A model generated the notes under the pieces. That model saw nothing but the letters and a program-made list of their open reading frames with translations. It did not search any database and was not told the origin of the DNA. This document shows, in pieces, positions 10,146 to 22,308 of a stretch of 64,000 nucleotides of DNA. The DNA is from Lanius collurio. Taxonomy: Eukaryota; Chordata; Aves; Passeriformes; Laniidae. Within the stretch, counting starts at the first letter, position 1. Each line of letters begins with the position of its first letter. The stretch spans positions 19,518,926 to 19,582,925 of the forward strand of contig JACBWW010000016.1 in assembly GCA_020086605.1 (NCBI GenBank). Reading direction: 5' to 3'. Position numbers and translations under genes: made by a program.

Positions 10146-13100
10146 CAATAAAAGGTGTAAAAAACCTGCTGGAGTTGAACAGATCTATTACATCACAGAG
10201 AAACGCTAAGACTGCAATGTTTCTCTTTTTTTTCCCACTAAATTTTCTTTATCAAATTAGTAAAAAATAGCATCACTACATTTTCTAATACTGAAATACA
10301 TTGTGGACAAGTATCAGGGCATTTACTTATTTAATTCATGGTTACATCTTTGGGAACTTCTTCATGTACCAAATAAAATTTTCAGATACAAGTTTTATTT
10401 ATCATTTACAGAAGAGATTGAGAATAAGGGTGGTTTACAAGAGAACAGCAGAACAATTTAACCATCTGGCCATGCGGAAAAAGGAGTTTTGGAGAGTACT
10501 GAGTACAATTGCAATGGTCTTTTCTAGCTCAATTTAGCAGCTACAAACATAAAGCACTGCTAGATGCCACCACTGTCCAGGAGTGCCTGTAGTGATGCCT
10601 GGATGCTGGAAGTGACCTGGAAACGCCAGGCACACAATTCCTCTGGAATTTAAAAGGTAATCAATGTGTGGGACCACCAAGCGATTTTGGCCCTGAGACA
10701 AAGCTAAGGAGAAGAAGCATGAACCTCAGGTGGAAGAAAAAAATTGCTAAAATAGTCTTGGAAAAGGCCATGGGCTTTAGTGATTCCCAGCAGGGAGACA
10801 ACCCTTGGAGAGGCCAGTGAAACCAGGGGAGCTCAGGAAGGAGAGCAGACCTTAAACACCAGCAGTATGGAAAGGACATTCCTTCCTCTAGGATCACTCT
10901 AGGCAAGAGCCCGGAGAAGACACACCCTCCATTATAAATCAAATTAAAGAATCAGTGACTGAGCACTTATCTGCAGAGCACGGGTTGTCCTTAGGGTGGC
11001 TAGGAATGACTTTGGCAGCTCTGCCAGGCAATGGACTGGAGACACAGAAAGAACTTCAGTGGCAAAATCTCAGGTATCTACCAGACTTCAGATGTCTGAT
11101 GGCTTGAAGGATTTAAAAAATTACATAAATTAGGAGAAATTTAGACACCATTTGCTTGCCAGTTCCTGGAAGTATTTTTCTTTTTAAATCACATCGTTTC
11201 TATCTGTAAGAGAAGGCAATTATATATTTGGACTTGAGATCATGTAATATTTTGAAAATTTACAATATAAATATTTCTCACAGAGTTGTAATTTTCTTCA
11301 GGTGATCGTAAGAGCTACAGCACATTCATCTGACTAATAATGCAGGAAGATACATACATATTTCAGGATTAATGATAGGGTGCTTAAAGAAGCTTGCAAT
11401 AATACTCCAAGAAGAATAAGAGGTTGTCATTAAAAAAAAAAGGCAGAGGAAAATTTTGGGATTGCAAACTAGAATTATTCTGCATAGGTAGTTCTACTTG
11501 TTACTCCTTTAATATGATATAACCTTGCTGATGTGAAGGAACAGAAAGACATATTATCAGATATTGGTTTGTTTATTGTCACTGAAGTGGCTCCTGATTG
11601 CTGGAGGTGTCTGCATTACACTGGCCATTAGACCATGTATTTAACATGGGTGCATTTTTTTGCCCATTTTCACAAAATACTTTTTGTTAATGCAGGAAGA
11701 GGAGACTGTAAAATAAAAATTTGTATTTCTGCAATGACAAGGTCACCAGTTCCATTTCAACATTGTTTAAAAAAATAGATGGCATTAGAGCTTGAGAAAT
11801 TAATTTAACATTCCCTAGCCTGCAGTCTAAGCCCCCTGGTTACAGGCAAAAATGCCAGTGGTAAAACACTCTGAAAGCCTCATCTTCTACAATTAAAAGG
11901 AATGCAACATTTGTGTATCACTCACAGTGTGAGGTATTTATTTATAATGTTGAAAACTGCCAGCTCCTGTTTTATTTCCATTATATAGGGGATGTCAGGA
12001 ACTGTCAAGGATGTCCAACTGTACCAAGGGACAGGCCATGGAAAGGCAGAGGATTGGGTGGATGCTGCCAGGAGCACACACTGCTGGCCACAGGGGAGCT
12101 CCTGTGGGGCAGCCATGAGGTTGTGGGGCACCCCAGTCCCCAGGGTGTGTCTGAGCAAAACCTCCTCCACTCAGGGTGCCCTGGGGATTGTTTAGATGAG
12201 AAAAAGGCAGAATTAAAAGCTGTATACATAACATATAGCATGGAAACTGTCAATTAAGGAAGGGAAAAAAGCATTCATCCTAAAGAAAACCCCAATCAAG
12301 AATAAGAACAAAACAGCCATGATTAAATTTAGACTGAGAATTAGTTGACTATTTCTAAGCATCTGAGAAGCAAAGTTGTGGAAACCTGTCTTACTATGAG
12401 TGCTGGGTTAATAACCTAACCCATCCTAATCTGTGAGGCTCAGTCTCTGAAAAAAAACATCGTCTGCACATCTCTATGGAAGAGTGTGAGAGATATAAAC
12501 TCCCTGAGAACAGCCAAGGACACAGAAGCAGATTAGGAGCATTAGCACAGCTCTCCACCCACTGTTTGCTTTCTCGTCTGCTCTGTGCTTCCTCTTTCCT
12601 CCACAGCACCACAGAGAACTTTATATAAATAACTTTTGTTCCCTCTTTCTTCACACATATTTTATCTCTTTCTTCACTCACACTAAGCATTCTAAGCCCT
12701 GCCCTTGACTTTGCCCAGTCCACCTCTTTTCCCACAAAAACCATTCTCTTTGAATACTGCATTCCCTTTCATAATTTAACAGTCCTTTCCTCTCCCACAC
12801 ATCCTGGCACCCACAATTTTTATTCCCATCTGCTGCTTTATGCCTAGGATTGAAATATTTACCAGAAACATAGTAACTAGTGAACTAAATGAAGAAATGG
12901 AGCCCATTTTCCAGAGACAATATGTATTGAGCAAACCAAATCATCTTGTTCATCTCCAGATAGATACACTGATATCTCTAATCCATACTGGGAAGACAAA
13001 GAAGCAGCTTCTGACAGGGATGAACAAAAGTGTCAAAAGTGAAGCCCAAGACACAGCAGCTTTAAGACTATTTCTCTATGACCTATAGATACACATTTGT

Positions 13101-16100
13101 TGCAAGAAAGAAAATCTTGAAAATTTTATCACTGCATATGGAAATTCCTATCAGTGTGCTCTTCTCAAACTCAAACTCATGTTTTCTCACTTTCAACCAA
13201 TGTTGTACAAAAAGCTTGAAGAGTCCTTACTTGGTAGGCTTTGTGGGAAAGAAAGAACACCTCATCTTTCCTTCCTGCTTCATCACAACACAGCACTTTT
13301 GTGCTCCCCAGATAACAGGTGACAGAAGGACACATTCGCACAAGAATAATTGGCTGTCTTTGGGTGGCTGCTCTACACTGAATTCTTCCACCAATATCTC
13401 TAATCTCACTGCTTTCCTAAGTGGCACCTGAGAGGAAGCAGATCTACTCTTGGAAGCTCTGCTCCTGTTCATCCCATGTTTCTCCAAGGGACTTCCTCCA
13501 TGTCACTCTACCCAGGCCTAAACATGCAAATTTACTGGCTGGATGATAAGAGAAATCTTAAGAAGCTTGATATAGCTGTTACACCATGGCTGAGGCTGCC
13601 TGTTTGGTGAGGAAATTGTGCTTCCCACAACCAGCAAGGGAGAGGAGAATGGAAGCACCACAGGAAAAGAGCAGAGGAGGATTCCTTCCTGCCTTGTGAG
13701 CAGACCTGAGCTGCACACCAGCAAACACTGCCAGGCTGAAGCTGTGGGCCTGCACAGAGATTCCCTGCACAGGTCAGTCCATTTGGCTGACAGCTGCAAT
13801 AGCTGTCAATGTTAATTTTTCACATTTTCCTAAGGAATATTTTCCCACTGCTTTCGTGTTTCCCTCTTTGCCCAGGCCTGCTAGTTCTGATGAGTGTCTG
13901 CCTTTTGGGGAATAAACACCCATTGATAGAGCTCTATAAAAATTAGTAATAATTATAACCATTATGTGCATTTTCCAAAAATAGAAACCTTAAAGTTTTA
14001 GATTTCAAGATGTCTCTTGCATCCAGATTTGCATTATTGGTCTATTTGGTGAGGATAATAAACTTGTCATTAGCCTACCACAGGAACTGCTGTAGCTACC
14101 ATTAATCCTGCACTTGGTTTACTTTTAATTTTTACTTTTATTTTCTACAAAATGGAGTAGAGGAGCCACTTTGCTTTTTTACATGCTAATCACTATCAAA
14201 ACACCTGTATCGCCTTTGTCAAGTGCACAGCTTTTATTAGTATTGGTAAATAGTATTTAAACAGAATTCTCACAAGTCCCAGATATGGAAGAACAATCAA
14301 CATGTCAACTCACATATTAGTAAGAGACTATCACACATCAGATCTTTTCATTGTTTGTGATTCTATTGGGATAATATGGATTGAAATAGTATATCACAAA
14401 CACAGAAAGGAAAGTCTCCAGTGACAACAGTACATCAATGATGTCAAAACACTGTCAAATAAAGCTATTATTCTTCCAGCTGATACTTTCACTTGCATAG
14501 TTTGCCTTTGTTATGTTGTAATTTCCCCTGTATTTTCATTGTTCAAAATTCAAGCAATTATTAATTTTACACATGCACGTCAGTTCAGACATTAAACACA
14601 AGAATATTTTAAGCATTTGAGAGTTATGCTTTCATTACAGAACTGTCTTTCCTCTTAAGAAAGCCTTTCATGCCTATAGAGCACCATCAATGTAACCTCT
14701 TTGTTTTTAAACACCACCAAACATATAGATGAAAACTGATAAAAGGCAACTGAGGAATGCACTCTGCAGTTGAAAACATTGAATTTGAACATAGTTTATT
14801 TCACAGTTTACTATAACAGTGGGCAGAAATATTTTAATGAGGAAAAGCTTTTGTAACATTATGCCCTAAAGCCCTCTCTGAGCACAAAAAGACAAGCCTT
14901 TCCTGGAAAGATTTAGCAAAATCACTCAAAAAAAGTAAGCTAGAAATGTTTTTTTAAGTGCTGTCATGAGTTTGTGCAGGTTTGAAATTATAGTATACCT
15001 TAAAATTAGGTTATTGCCTGTTACTGTACACAAAAATATTTTTTCAAAAACTATCTCTTTCATAAAAAGAGTAGATAAGCAGCAATCAAGTGACACTCTT
15101 CCTAATTTACTATCCATTATCTGCATAACTTTGAGTGAACAGAACCCTCAGCTTTAAATACAACATCTGTGGAAAGAAAGAATGTTTCCCAACTTTGTAA
15201 AGTACTAAGAAATGCTGGATGAAAACCAGTTTCTTAATACAATATTTTTCAGCCCTAAAACAATTAGAAAACAGTAGAATTGATTTTGCAGTGCTGAGCA
15301 CACTCAGTAAGGAACTAATGACAAATACTGCTACCAAGTACCACGTTCAGTGTTACACCTTCCCTCCTGCCCCTCTTCTGTGCTGTTTTGTGGTAATGTT
15401 TATCTTTTGTCTATCCTTGGTGAAAACAAAACTAAAAATATCAAGATGTCTTACACTTCTTTCTTATGGAAAGAAATAAATCAGTCTCTAGTCAGTGTCC
15501 TGTTCCACAATACTCATATATTCAAGTCTAGGACTGGAGTGATAAAACACAGATAGATATCTCTTTAAGCTCCAGTCACATTTGACATCCCTGAAGACCT
15601 AAATCCCTTCAAACACATGGATTTTTCAGACTGCAAGACAGGATATTATAAATAGGTACAAAGAGACAATTCAATAGTTATATTACAATTTCACCCAGTC
15701 TAAAAATATTCATAAAGTAGAGATTTTTGGTAAGTTTTTAGAGTGCAGAAACATAACTATGCACCAGTGACTATATTCCTGCTTTGTATATGAAAGAGCC
15801 ACACAACTTTCCCCTGCTTCTAGCACTTAGACACAGGTAACAAAACACAAAATGTAATACAGGCTTTCTGACAAAACAATTTGTTGCATATATCACTGTA
15901 ATGGCAAAATGAAAACACTGCTTCTTTCTCCTTTAATCTCTGTTCTTCTTTTTGAAGATAGCATTGGGCTGATTTTCACTTTTTTTTTTTTCCCTAAATG
16001 AAGAAAATAATACCTTTGGCACATTCTGTCAATGATTCTGTCATTTTGCAACCTGCCCACAGAAAACCTGTCTCCATAGTCCTTCTTTCATCTATTTAGT

Positions 16101-16365
16101 ATCACTTCTTCAGAAGGAGCAACTGCACTCGTAGCTGTACCAACACCCCACTCTTGGGCTAAAGTCAGAGATTACAGGTAAATGTGCTCTGTCTGGGGAG
16201 ATGATGCTGCCCTCAGGGTTGCCTCTGGCAGCCAAAAATCTTAAATCAGAGGGTTAGGACTCCCCTTAAATCCTAAGAGGATGGTTTCCTTCCCAGGATC
16301 TAGTAAGCAGTACTATCATACTCGGATCATATGACTGTGAATATAGCAATTGTTTATTGATATGA
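10146..16365. other. Long stretch with no supported gene
   Basis: AT-rich sequence with no recognised gene. A relatively GC-rich 200-base block lies at 11995-12195, and a pyrimidine-rich region on the plus strand at 12545-12830. Open frames of 110-125 codons occur at 11913-12257 plus, 13078-13431 plus and 12394-12762 minus; none resembles a known family. Confidence 0.5.
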
Positions 16366-16439
16366 TTGATAATAATAATAAAAATAATAAAGATAACAAA
16401 GATGATAATAACAATAATAATAATAGTAGTAGTAGTAGC
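16366..16439 (+). repeat. Imperfect TAA/TAG trinucleotide microsatellite
   Basis: A run of AAT units interrupted by AAC and GAT units, ending in four TAG repeats. The interruptions and the shift from TAA to TAG suggest an old microsatellite. Confidence 0.9.
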
Positions 16440-16575
16440 TGGCACTGGACATGCACATAGTGGTTGTGTTGACAATATTTTAAAATAATTCTAAAGAGAC
16501 TGTGGAGATTTGAGGTAATGCTGTCAAAATAGAAGTAATATTGTTACATTCCAGTAAGAGATGGCTGCTTCAGCC

Positions 16576-16680
16576 TTTGCCCTGGGACAGCAGTGGTGGA
16601 GTCAGGGTTTGCCACAGGAATTCTGTATTTCACATAACTGAATTAACCCACTTAATGATTTTAAATTATTCTATGATTCC
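16576..16680 (+). mobile_element. Possible CR1 LINE 3' end fragment
   Basis: The segment has a GGGACAGCAGTGGTGGAGTC block resembling the avian CR1 GGGAGGTGGTGGAGTC word near the end of ORF2. It ends in ATTCTATGATTCC, like the CR1 terminal ATTCTATGATTCT. The sequence between is poorly matched and shorter than in a full CR1 tail, so deletion or chance are both possible. Confidence 0.35.
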
Positions 16681-16689
16681 AGCTAGGGG

Positions 16690-18824
16690 AGAAGGCACAA
16701 AGAGCACATCCCTAGGGCTGCTCTTGTGATGGTGGTGGTGTAAGACAGATGCTGAAGAAAGAGCTGGCATCTGTTATTCAGCCAGATAAGGTACCTAGGT
16801 GGGACACTGGCACAAGTTTGTTTATTCCCTCCTACATCAATTTTATCAGTGCATCTGTTAAAAAAAAAAATTAAAAAAATGCTCACAATCCCTAACCTCC
16901 TTAGAAGATGGATTCTCCATCTCAAAAGAGACTTTAACAGGACCCTAACACAGCTGAATAAGGGACATCTCAAATCCTCCCCTCAGTGTTTCCCCTGACC
17001 GTCATGAGCTGAAACAAACTGATTGTTTTGGAGTGAAGGAACAAAATATGGTCAAAAAAAGTTTTCCTCCAGAAATCAGTATCGATAAATTTGAAATGTA
17101 AAAGAAAATTATCATCTTTTGAAAGCAAATTTCCTAAGTCTGTAGTCTTTTAGAGTAGAGATTTCTAAAAAATATTCACTTTTATGGCTATTTAGTTTGG
17201 ATTTAAATTAGGTTAATCAGAAAGGCATACTAATGTAAGTTTATTTGGTTCAATCATGGCAAGCTGACTTTATTTGGGAAGTGTTATATACATCTTGCTG
17301 AGCCTAACACATTTATATTTAATGAAAATAATTTTCACCAAGTCAAGTATTTTTCTTCATATGATCACTCTCACTAATAATTTCCTTTTGTTATTCTTCT
17401 CTCCTAAATCTAAATTCTTTCCAGCTTGCTTAAGTAAGTAGCAATTTGTCCTTCTATGCATGATGGCCATGGTGTCTCATCACACTTACAATAGTTTTTC
17501 CACTGTAATGGCAACTTCTTTTGTGAGAAGAAGAGCTCCTCTTGATGATGATGACTAAATTATGTATCAGAAAATGTGGCTCAGATTAAAAACAGAGCTG
17601 AGTGGACATTTTATGCCTCTTGCCCATCAGAGCTTGGAGGGGAGACAAAAAATACAGAGAGAAGACCTAGGGAAAGACTTCTGAAAGAGTCTTGTGAACT
17701 TCAGCCACCACCCACCCCAATTACCAATGCAACTCATTTATGCTGCACTGGGAATGGCACAGTGGGGAGGAAAGGGCAAGGCACATCCAACACTGGGCTT
17801 GGTGTTGGTATTTTCTCAGTTCAGGCAGCAACAGAATGTGGCTACAACCCACAGAACCAGGCTACAAAGATTAAATGTGCTGTAGAGTTACACCCAAGGT
17901 GTTTGGCATGTGCCACACTCATTTGCACAATGCTGCAGTCCAGGAGTTCTGGTCAATCTGAAACTAATTATTTCTTGATAGACAAGTTTATTTCTGTAGG
18001 GTGAAACTCCATTGTCTCCAAAGGGTTTAGAATCTTGTTATAATCCATGTGACCTGTTTCTATTTTAAGTGGAGTAATTCACCAAACTGACACTGATAAT
18101 TCCAACTGAAGTTTTACAGTCAGTCACAGGAAGTACAATGTGGGGAGATTTCTTTCATTATTTCTTATTGGGTTTTTTTCTGTCTCTCTCTGTATTATGA
18201 AAGTAGGAGTTAATCTTGAACCAATGCAGGTTTTGGTATATACCCTTAAGACACAGGCAAGGCTGGCAGCAACTGTTAAATAGTTACAATTGGTTTCTTA
18301 GATGGTAGAATAAGATGTTTAGAGAAGGATGATACTTGGACATTACAATTTTTAAAATATTTGATTTATAAGCACAGAAATGAGATAAAGTCAGTCTGGT
18401 GTGCTAGGAACTAATGTACTAACCTGCACCAGAAGCAAAAGGATCAAGTTATGATAATGGCTTTTCTGCCATTACTATCTTTCAGATAGTTTTTAAAATA
18501 TTCTTTATAAAGAATCAGAAGACTTGTTGATTTCTCATGTGATTCAGCACCTTTTCTGTGTGACTCTTAAGGGAGAGCCAATACCTACATGCTTCCCAGA
18601 TTCAGTGTTTGAGATGACCTTTCAAAAATCACTTTGCCATGCAATGGCTCAGCTCCCCATCCATAATATTTCTTATTATATAAGTAAGCACCTTCAAGAT
18701 CTACTCACAAGAAGTGTTCACATTAGAATATGCCAGTAAATACTTAGGCAATAACAACACTGCACAGCTTTAGGCAACAAACAAGATTCTTAAAAATGTG
18801 TAATTAAATGAGAAATAAACACCT
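16690..18824. other. Stretch with no supported gene
   Basis: AT-rich unique-looking sequence. A 142-codon plus-strand frame (17576-18004) has no recognisable domain and overlaps a second plus-strand frame. I see no repeat or RNA gene. Confidence 0.5.
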
Positions 18825-19030
18825 CATTCTGCTCAGAACTCGTTCAGATCCACCAGCAATAAGATGTCAATTTTTTGTCCACCCCAGGCCATGAGAGACA
18901 ATGAAAACCTGCCAAAGAGCCAGTAGGAGGCCACCAGGATGATTAAGACATTGAAACACTTAAAATACAATGGAATATTGAGGGATTTTGTTTGTGCAGC
19001 TGAGAGGGCTAAGAGCAGTGAGTACAAAAA
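18825..19030 (+). mobile_element. Degenerate CR1 LINE fragment (3' part of ORF2)
   Basis: The order CTGCTCAGAACT, then AGAGCCAGTAGGAGGCCACC, then AGGATGATTAAGACATTGAA matches the avian CR1 ORF2 region. That region normally reads CAGAACTGG, then GAGTCCAGAGGAGGCCAC, then GATGATCAGAGGACTGGAGC. In the plus frame it gives ATRMIKTLKHLKYN, compared with the family's AARMIRGLEHLSYE. A long hydrophobic minus-strand frame (18833-19333) overlaps it and is explained as antisense. The 3' boundary is unclear because the match fades after about 19030. Confidence 0.5.
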
Positions 19031-19599
19031 TGGGCACTCCAAAATTGCAGCTAACACTGGTGAGAGCCATGCCTTGGCAGATCTTAATTCTGCTGAAAAG
19101 TATTCCCATAAAAGCCTACCTAGTTTGCTCTGGAGCATTAGGAATGTAAGAAATGCAAGGAAGACCTCATGGCATTTGAATAGCCAATTCCATTGATCCA
19201 GGGCAGGCACAAAGATCAAACCCTGGCCTGTCCACTCCAGACTTTGTGAGACATGTTTGCCAATAGGGCTTGTCAATGTATTTCTAAAGCAGAGGAGATG
19301 AATCACAGATATTGTTATTCTGTGGGAAAACACACCAGTTCCCCAGGCAAATCACCCCTTTGCAGTAAGGAGCTGATGTGACAATTCCTTGCTTGTTCAT
19401 GCAAAGCACTGCTGTGCTGGTGTCTGTCATTAAATGGATGCTTTAACCAGCAATGGCCAGGAGCTCTCTCCACTGCTCCATCACACAGCAAAGACTGAAC
19501 CTCTTCTCACAGGAAACCATCCTGGGAACATCCCCTGAGATGGTATGTTGGGATGAATATTCTGCTACTGGCCATGGTAATCTTAAATTTTCCAGTGGC

Positions 19600-19637
19600 A
19601 AAACAAAAAAAAAAAAAAAAACAAAACAAAACAAAAC

Positions 19638-19666
<29 letters not shown>
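19600..19666 (+). repeat. A-rich tract with AAAAC units
   Basis: About 67 bases: an A-run, about four AAAAC repeats, then a second A-run of nearly 30. CR1 elements do not end in poly(A), so this is either a simple repeat or the tail of a retrocopied transcript. No parent coding sequence was recognised upstream (19440-19600). Confidence 0.9.
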
Positions 19667-19669
<3 letters not shown>

Positions 19670-21301
19670 AAAAAATAGAAGTGATCCTCAAAGCTGGTAG
19701 ACAAATTACAGCTCTTATATCTGGGCAGCTCTTAACAAAATCAGCAAGTAATCTACTAAACAGGCAGAGGTCAACTGACCTAGGTACAGTCACCTCTGAG
19801 CTGGAACACCATGGATCCTTCCAGGAATATGAAGTTTTGCTCCCACATGGAATGAGAATAGATGTCATTGCCCATGTTGGTTCTTGTAGATTGGATGGGA
19901 ATATGTGAAGACTATAATTAGCACATGAATTTTTTGTCAGGGCAAAATTTAATATGTTCTTGAATTTAAAGTATCACACCCCATAACAGAGATGAGAACT
20001 AAAGAGAAATGAGAACCAACAATTGCTTACCAGAGTAGCAACAATAATGCTCTTCACATATGGGTCACATAGAAACAACAATAACAAAATGATAACTAAA
20101 AACTTATATAGTGCACATCATTGGTAATGTTGTCAGAAAATCAATTCAGACAAATTTAACCCTCATATTGAATTCATTACTTTTCAAAACTATTTCAGAT
20201 AATCCAAAATGGTTATCCATGCCAGGAATTTACTCACAGCTGTATAACACGTTGGTGGGGACAATTTCCTTAAGTGTGGGAAAGGATAGAAAGGAATATA
20301 TTTGTAAATGTAATGAGCATAGGAAAAGAAAACCTATACATGTAGAGTTGCATTAGATAGCCACATAGATATATTTCTGCTCAATTATCCTAACTATGGG
20401 AAGCACATAACAAAACAGTGGCCACAAATATTTTTGATGTTGATTTAAAAGAAGCTTGTGATCATACTGTTACCAGATACAAGATTATAAAAAAAGAGAA
20501 GCAGTAATCATTTAATTATCATGAGGCACCTCTGCATCCAGAGGATTGTAGAGGTCATTTACTCTTATATATTCTAATTTTGTGAGCAAAGAAAATCTGT
20601 AGAGGTTTTAGAGATGATTGCTCCAGGCTGTATTGCCATTTGTGAGAAGGAAAGAAATGAAATAAAAGCAAGTTTGACATGCATTAAAGAAGAAATATCT
20701 TTCGCTATTGTCTCTGGTGAGGAGAGACTTATCTGTGGACTGAAGTGAGATCTTAATATTTGGTTTAAATTGTGCTACATGGAAATGGAGAAAATACTTA
20801 TCTGCACTTAAGGTAGGGCATTAGAGTACACTGGAATGTTTGTCTTCTGCCTGAACTATTGGAAAAATGTATGGATAGTCTTTCCCAGAAATGCAATCAT
20901 AGGGGTTCAAAAATTTGCTCTAACCCTCCTAACAAGTCCACTAAAAATAGAAAGCTTTCCCTTTGCACAGATTTTTAGGCAAAATAGAAAAGTAGCTCAC
21001 TTGAGACTTATGCATGCAGTTGTGTGCCCATAAAATGCAGCTGGTTAAGGAATATTTCTGTGGTTACTCCCACATCAACATTTATAGCACAGGTTATTCA
21101 CATTTGCCTGCTACCTGAGACTCAGGCATGATGCAAAGGATGAATCCTGTGCTTGCAATTTTGTATTCAAGAGGAGTTGCTGTGGTCTAGGCATCCTAGA
21201 CAGCAAGCAAGCTTACATTCACAAGCTATATTTATCTATAACTATGACACAAAACTGATTAAAAACAAAACAACTGATGGAAAAAAAACCACAATGAAAT
21301 C

Positions 21302-21321
21302 AGTTGATATTAATATCAACT
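21302..21321. repeat. 20-base perfect palindrome
   Basis: AGTTGATATTAATATCAACT is identical to its reverse complement. It contains ATTAAT and GATATTAATATC cores that could bind homodimeric factors. It may equally be a chance result of AT-rich composition. Confidence 0.9.
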
Positions 21322-22283
21322 CCCATAAGTGAAACAAGATTATTTTAACAGTGAGTGTTTAACATTCCTAAGCCTTGCTGCAGAAAAGCAAAAACACAAT
21401 GCTACAATTAATTAAAATATATATTTAAAAGATTATTTAATCATCATTCTGTTCCAGCAGTCTTAAATGAAGACTTCAGTTAAACAATTATGTATAAACT
21501 GTATATACAGCAGCTCTTTTCTCCAGGAAAGGTTCACAGTACTTGTCTACCATTTGTGTGTCCCACCAATGTACCTTTCCTTGCTTTGTGCCACTTCACA
21601 GAGCAATTCTTTTGATTGGTTTTTCTTACATGCACATTTTTCTGCCCAGTGTCATGGGTAGCAAGAACACTCAGGCCTCATTCTTCAAACACATTTGAGT
21701 TGCTTCCATTGTTAATATTTTTTAGCTTTCAAGGCATGGAGTTGAATATCAAGGCTATAAGTTGATTCCATTTAATTAGATAATCTTTTTCTGAGCATCT
21801 GCTTTAGAAAGCATTTTGAAATTTGACTGCACACTTCATGTTCTTTCCAGCTTACACAGCTATATGGCACTGCATAAATTATTTTTGTATTGAAGATTGA
21901 TAGTTTGGTCTATAAATTGTGTATTATTGGAGAAGAGATGCTGTGTAAGTAGGTGACAAAAGCCTGTTGTCACCAGACATCAATCAGTTCTGGATATCAC
22001 CAGGCTCCAGCGTGACTGTCAAAAATGGGAAATGTCCCATATGAGGAGCACTGCTCTGCCCAAATACAGAGAAAGGGACTAATAAGAACTCTGTGATTAG
22101 AAGGAATTAATAATTAATCCCACTTTTTTAATCTTTGCTTTTAAACAGTTAAGCTGCCACTTAGAAGAGGCACATTGTCAGCAAAACCTAATTCTTTTTA
22201 ATCCATGTGCTGCCTGCATGACATTCCTGTGGTTTTTCCCACACACACTGAACTCTGAGGCAATGCCAAAGAGACAATATCTT

Positions 22284-22308
22284 GCTTAACACAAAATCTG
22301 TGTTAAGC
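22284..22308. repeat. Perfect 10-bp inverted repeat, 5-base loop
   Basis: The arms GCTTAACACA and TGTGTTAAGC are exact reverse complements around AAATC. The stem is too short for a microRNA precursor, and no poly-T terminator or other transcription signal follows. Confidence 0.85.

Noticed and set aside
12394..12762. 122-codon minus-strand frame
   Set aside because: Its plus strand is simply pyrimidine-rich, which removes stops on the minus strand and gives a lysine/glutamate-rich chance peptide.
17576..18004. 142-codon plus-strand frame
   Set aside because: No domain or similarity to any family I know; composition is unremarkable and another frame overlaps it.
18833..19333. 166-codon hydrophobic minus-strand frame resembling a membrane protein
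   Set aside because: It overlaps a CR1 ORF2 fragment on the plus strand, so at least part is antisense repeat, and no receptor motif is present.
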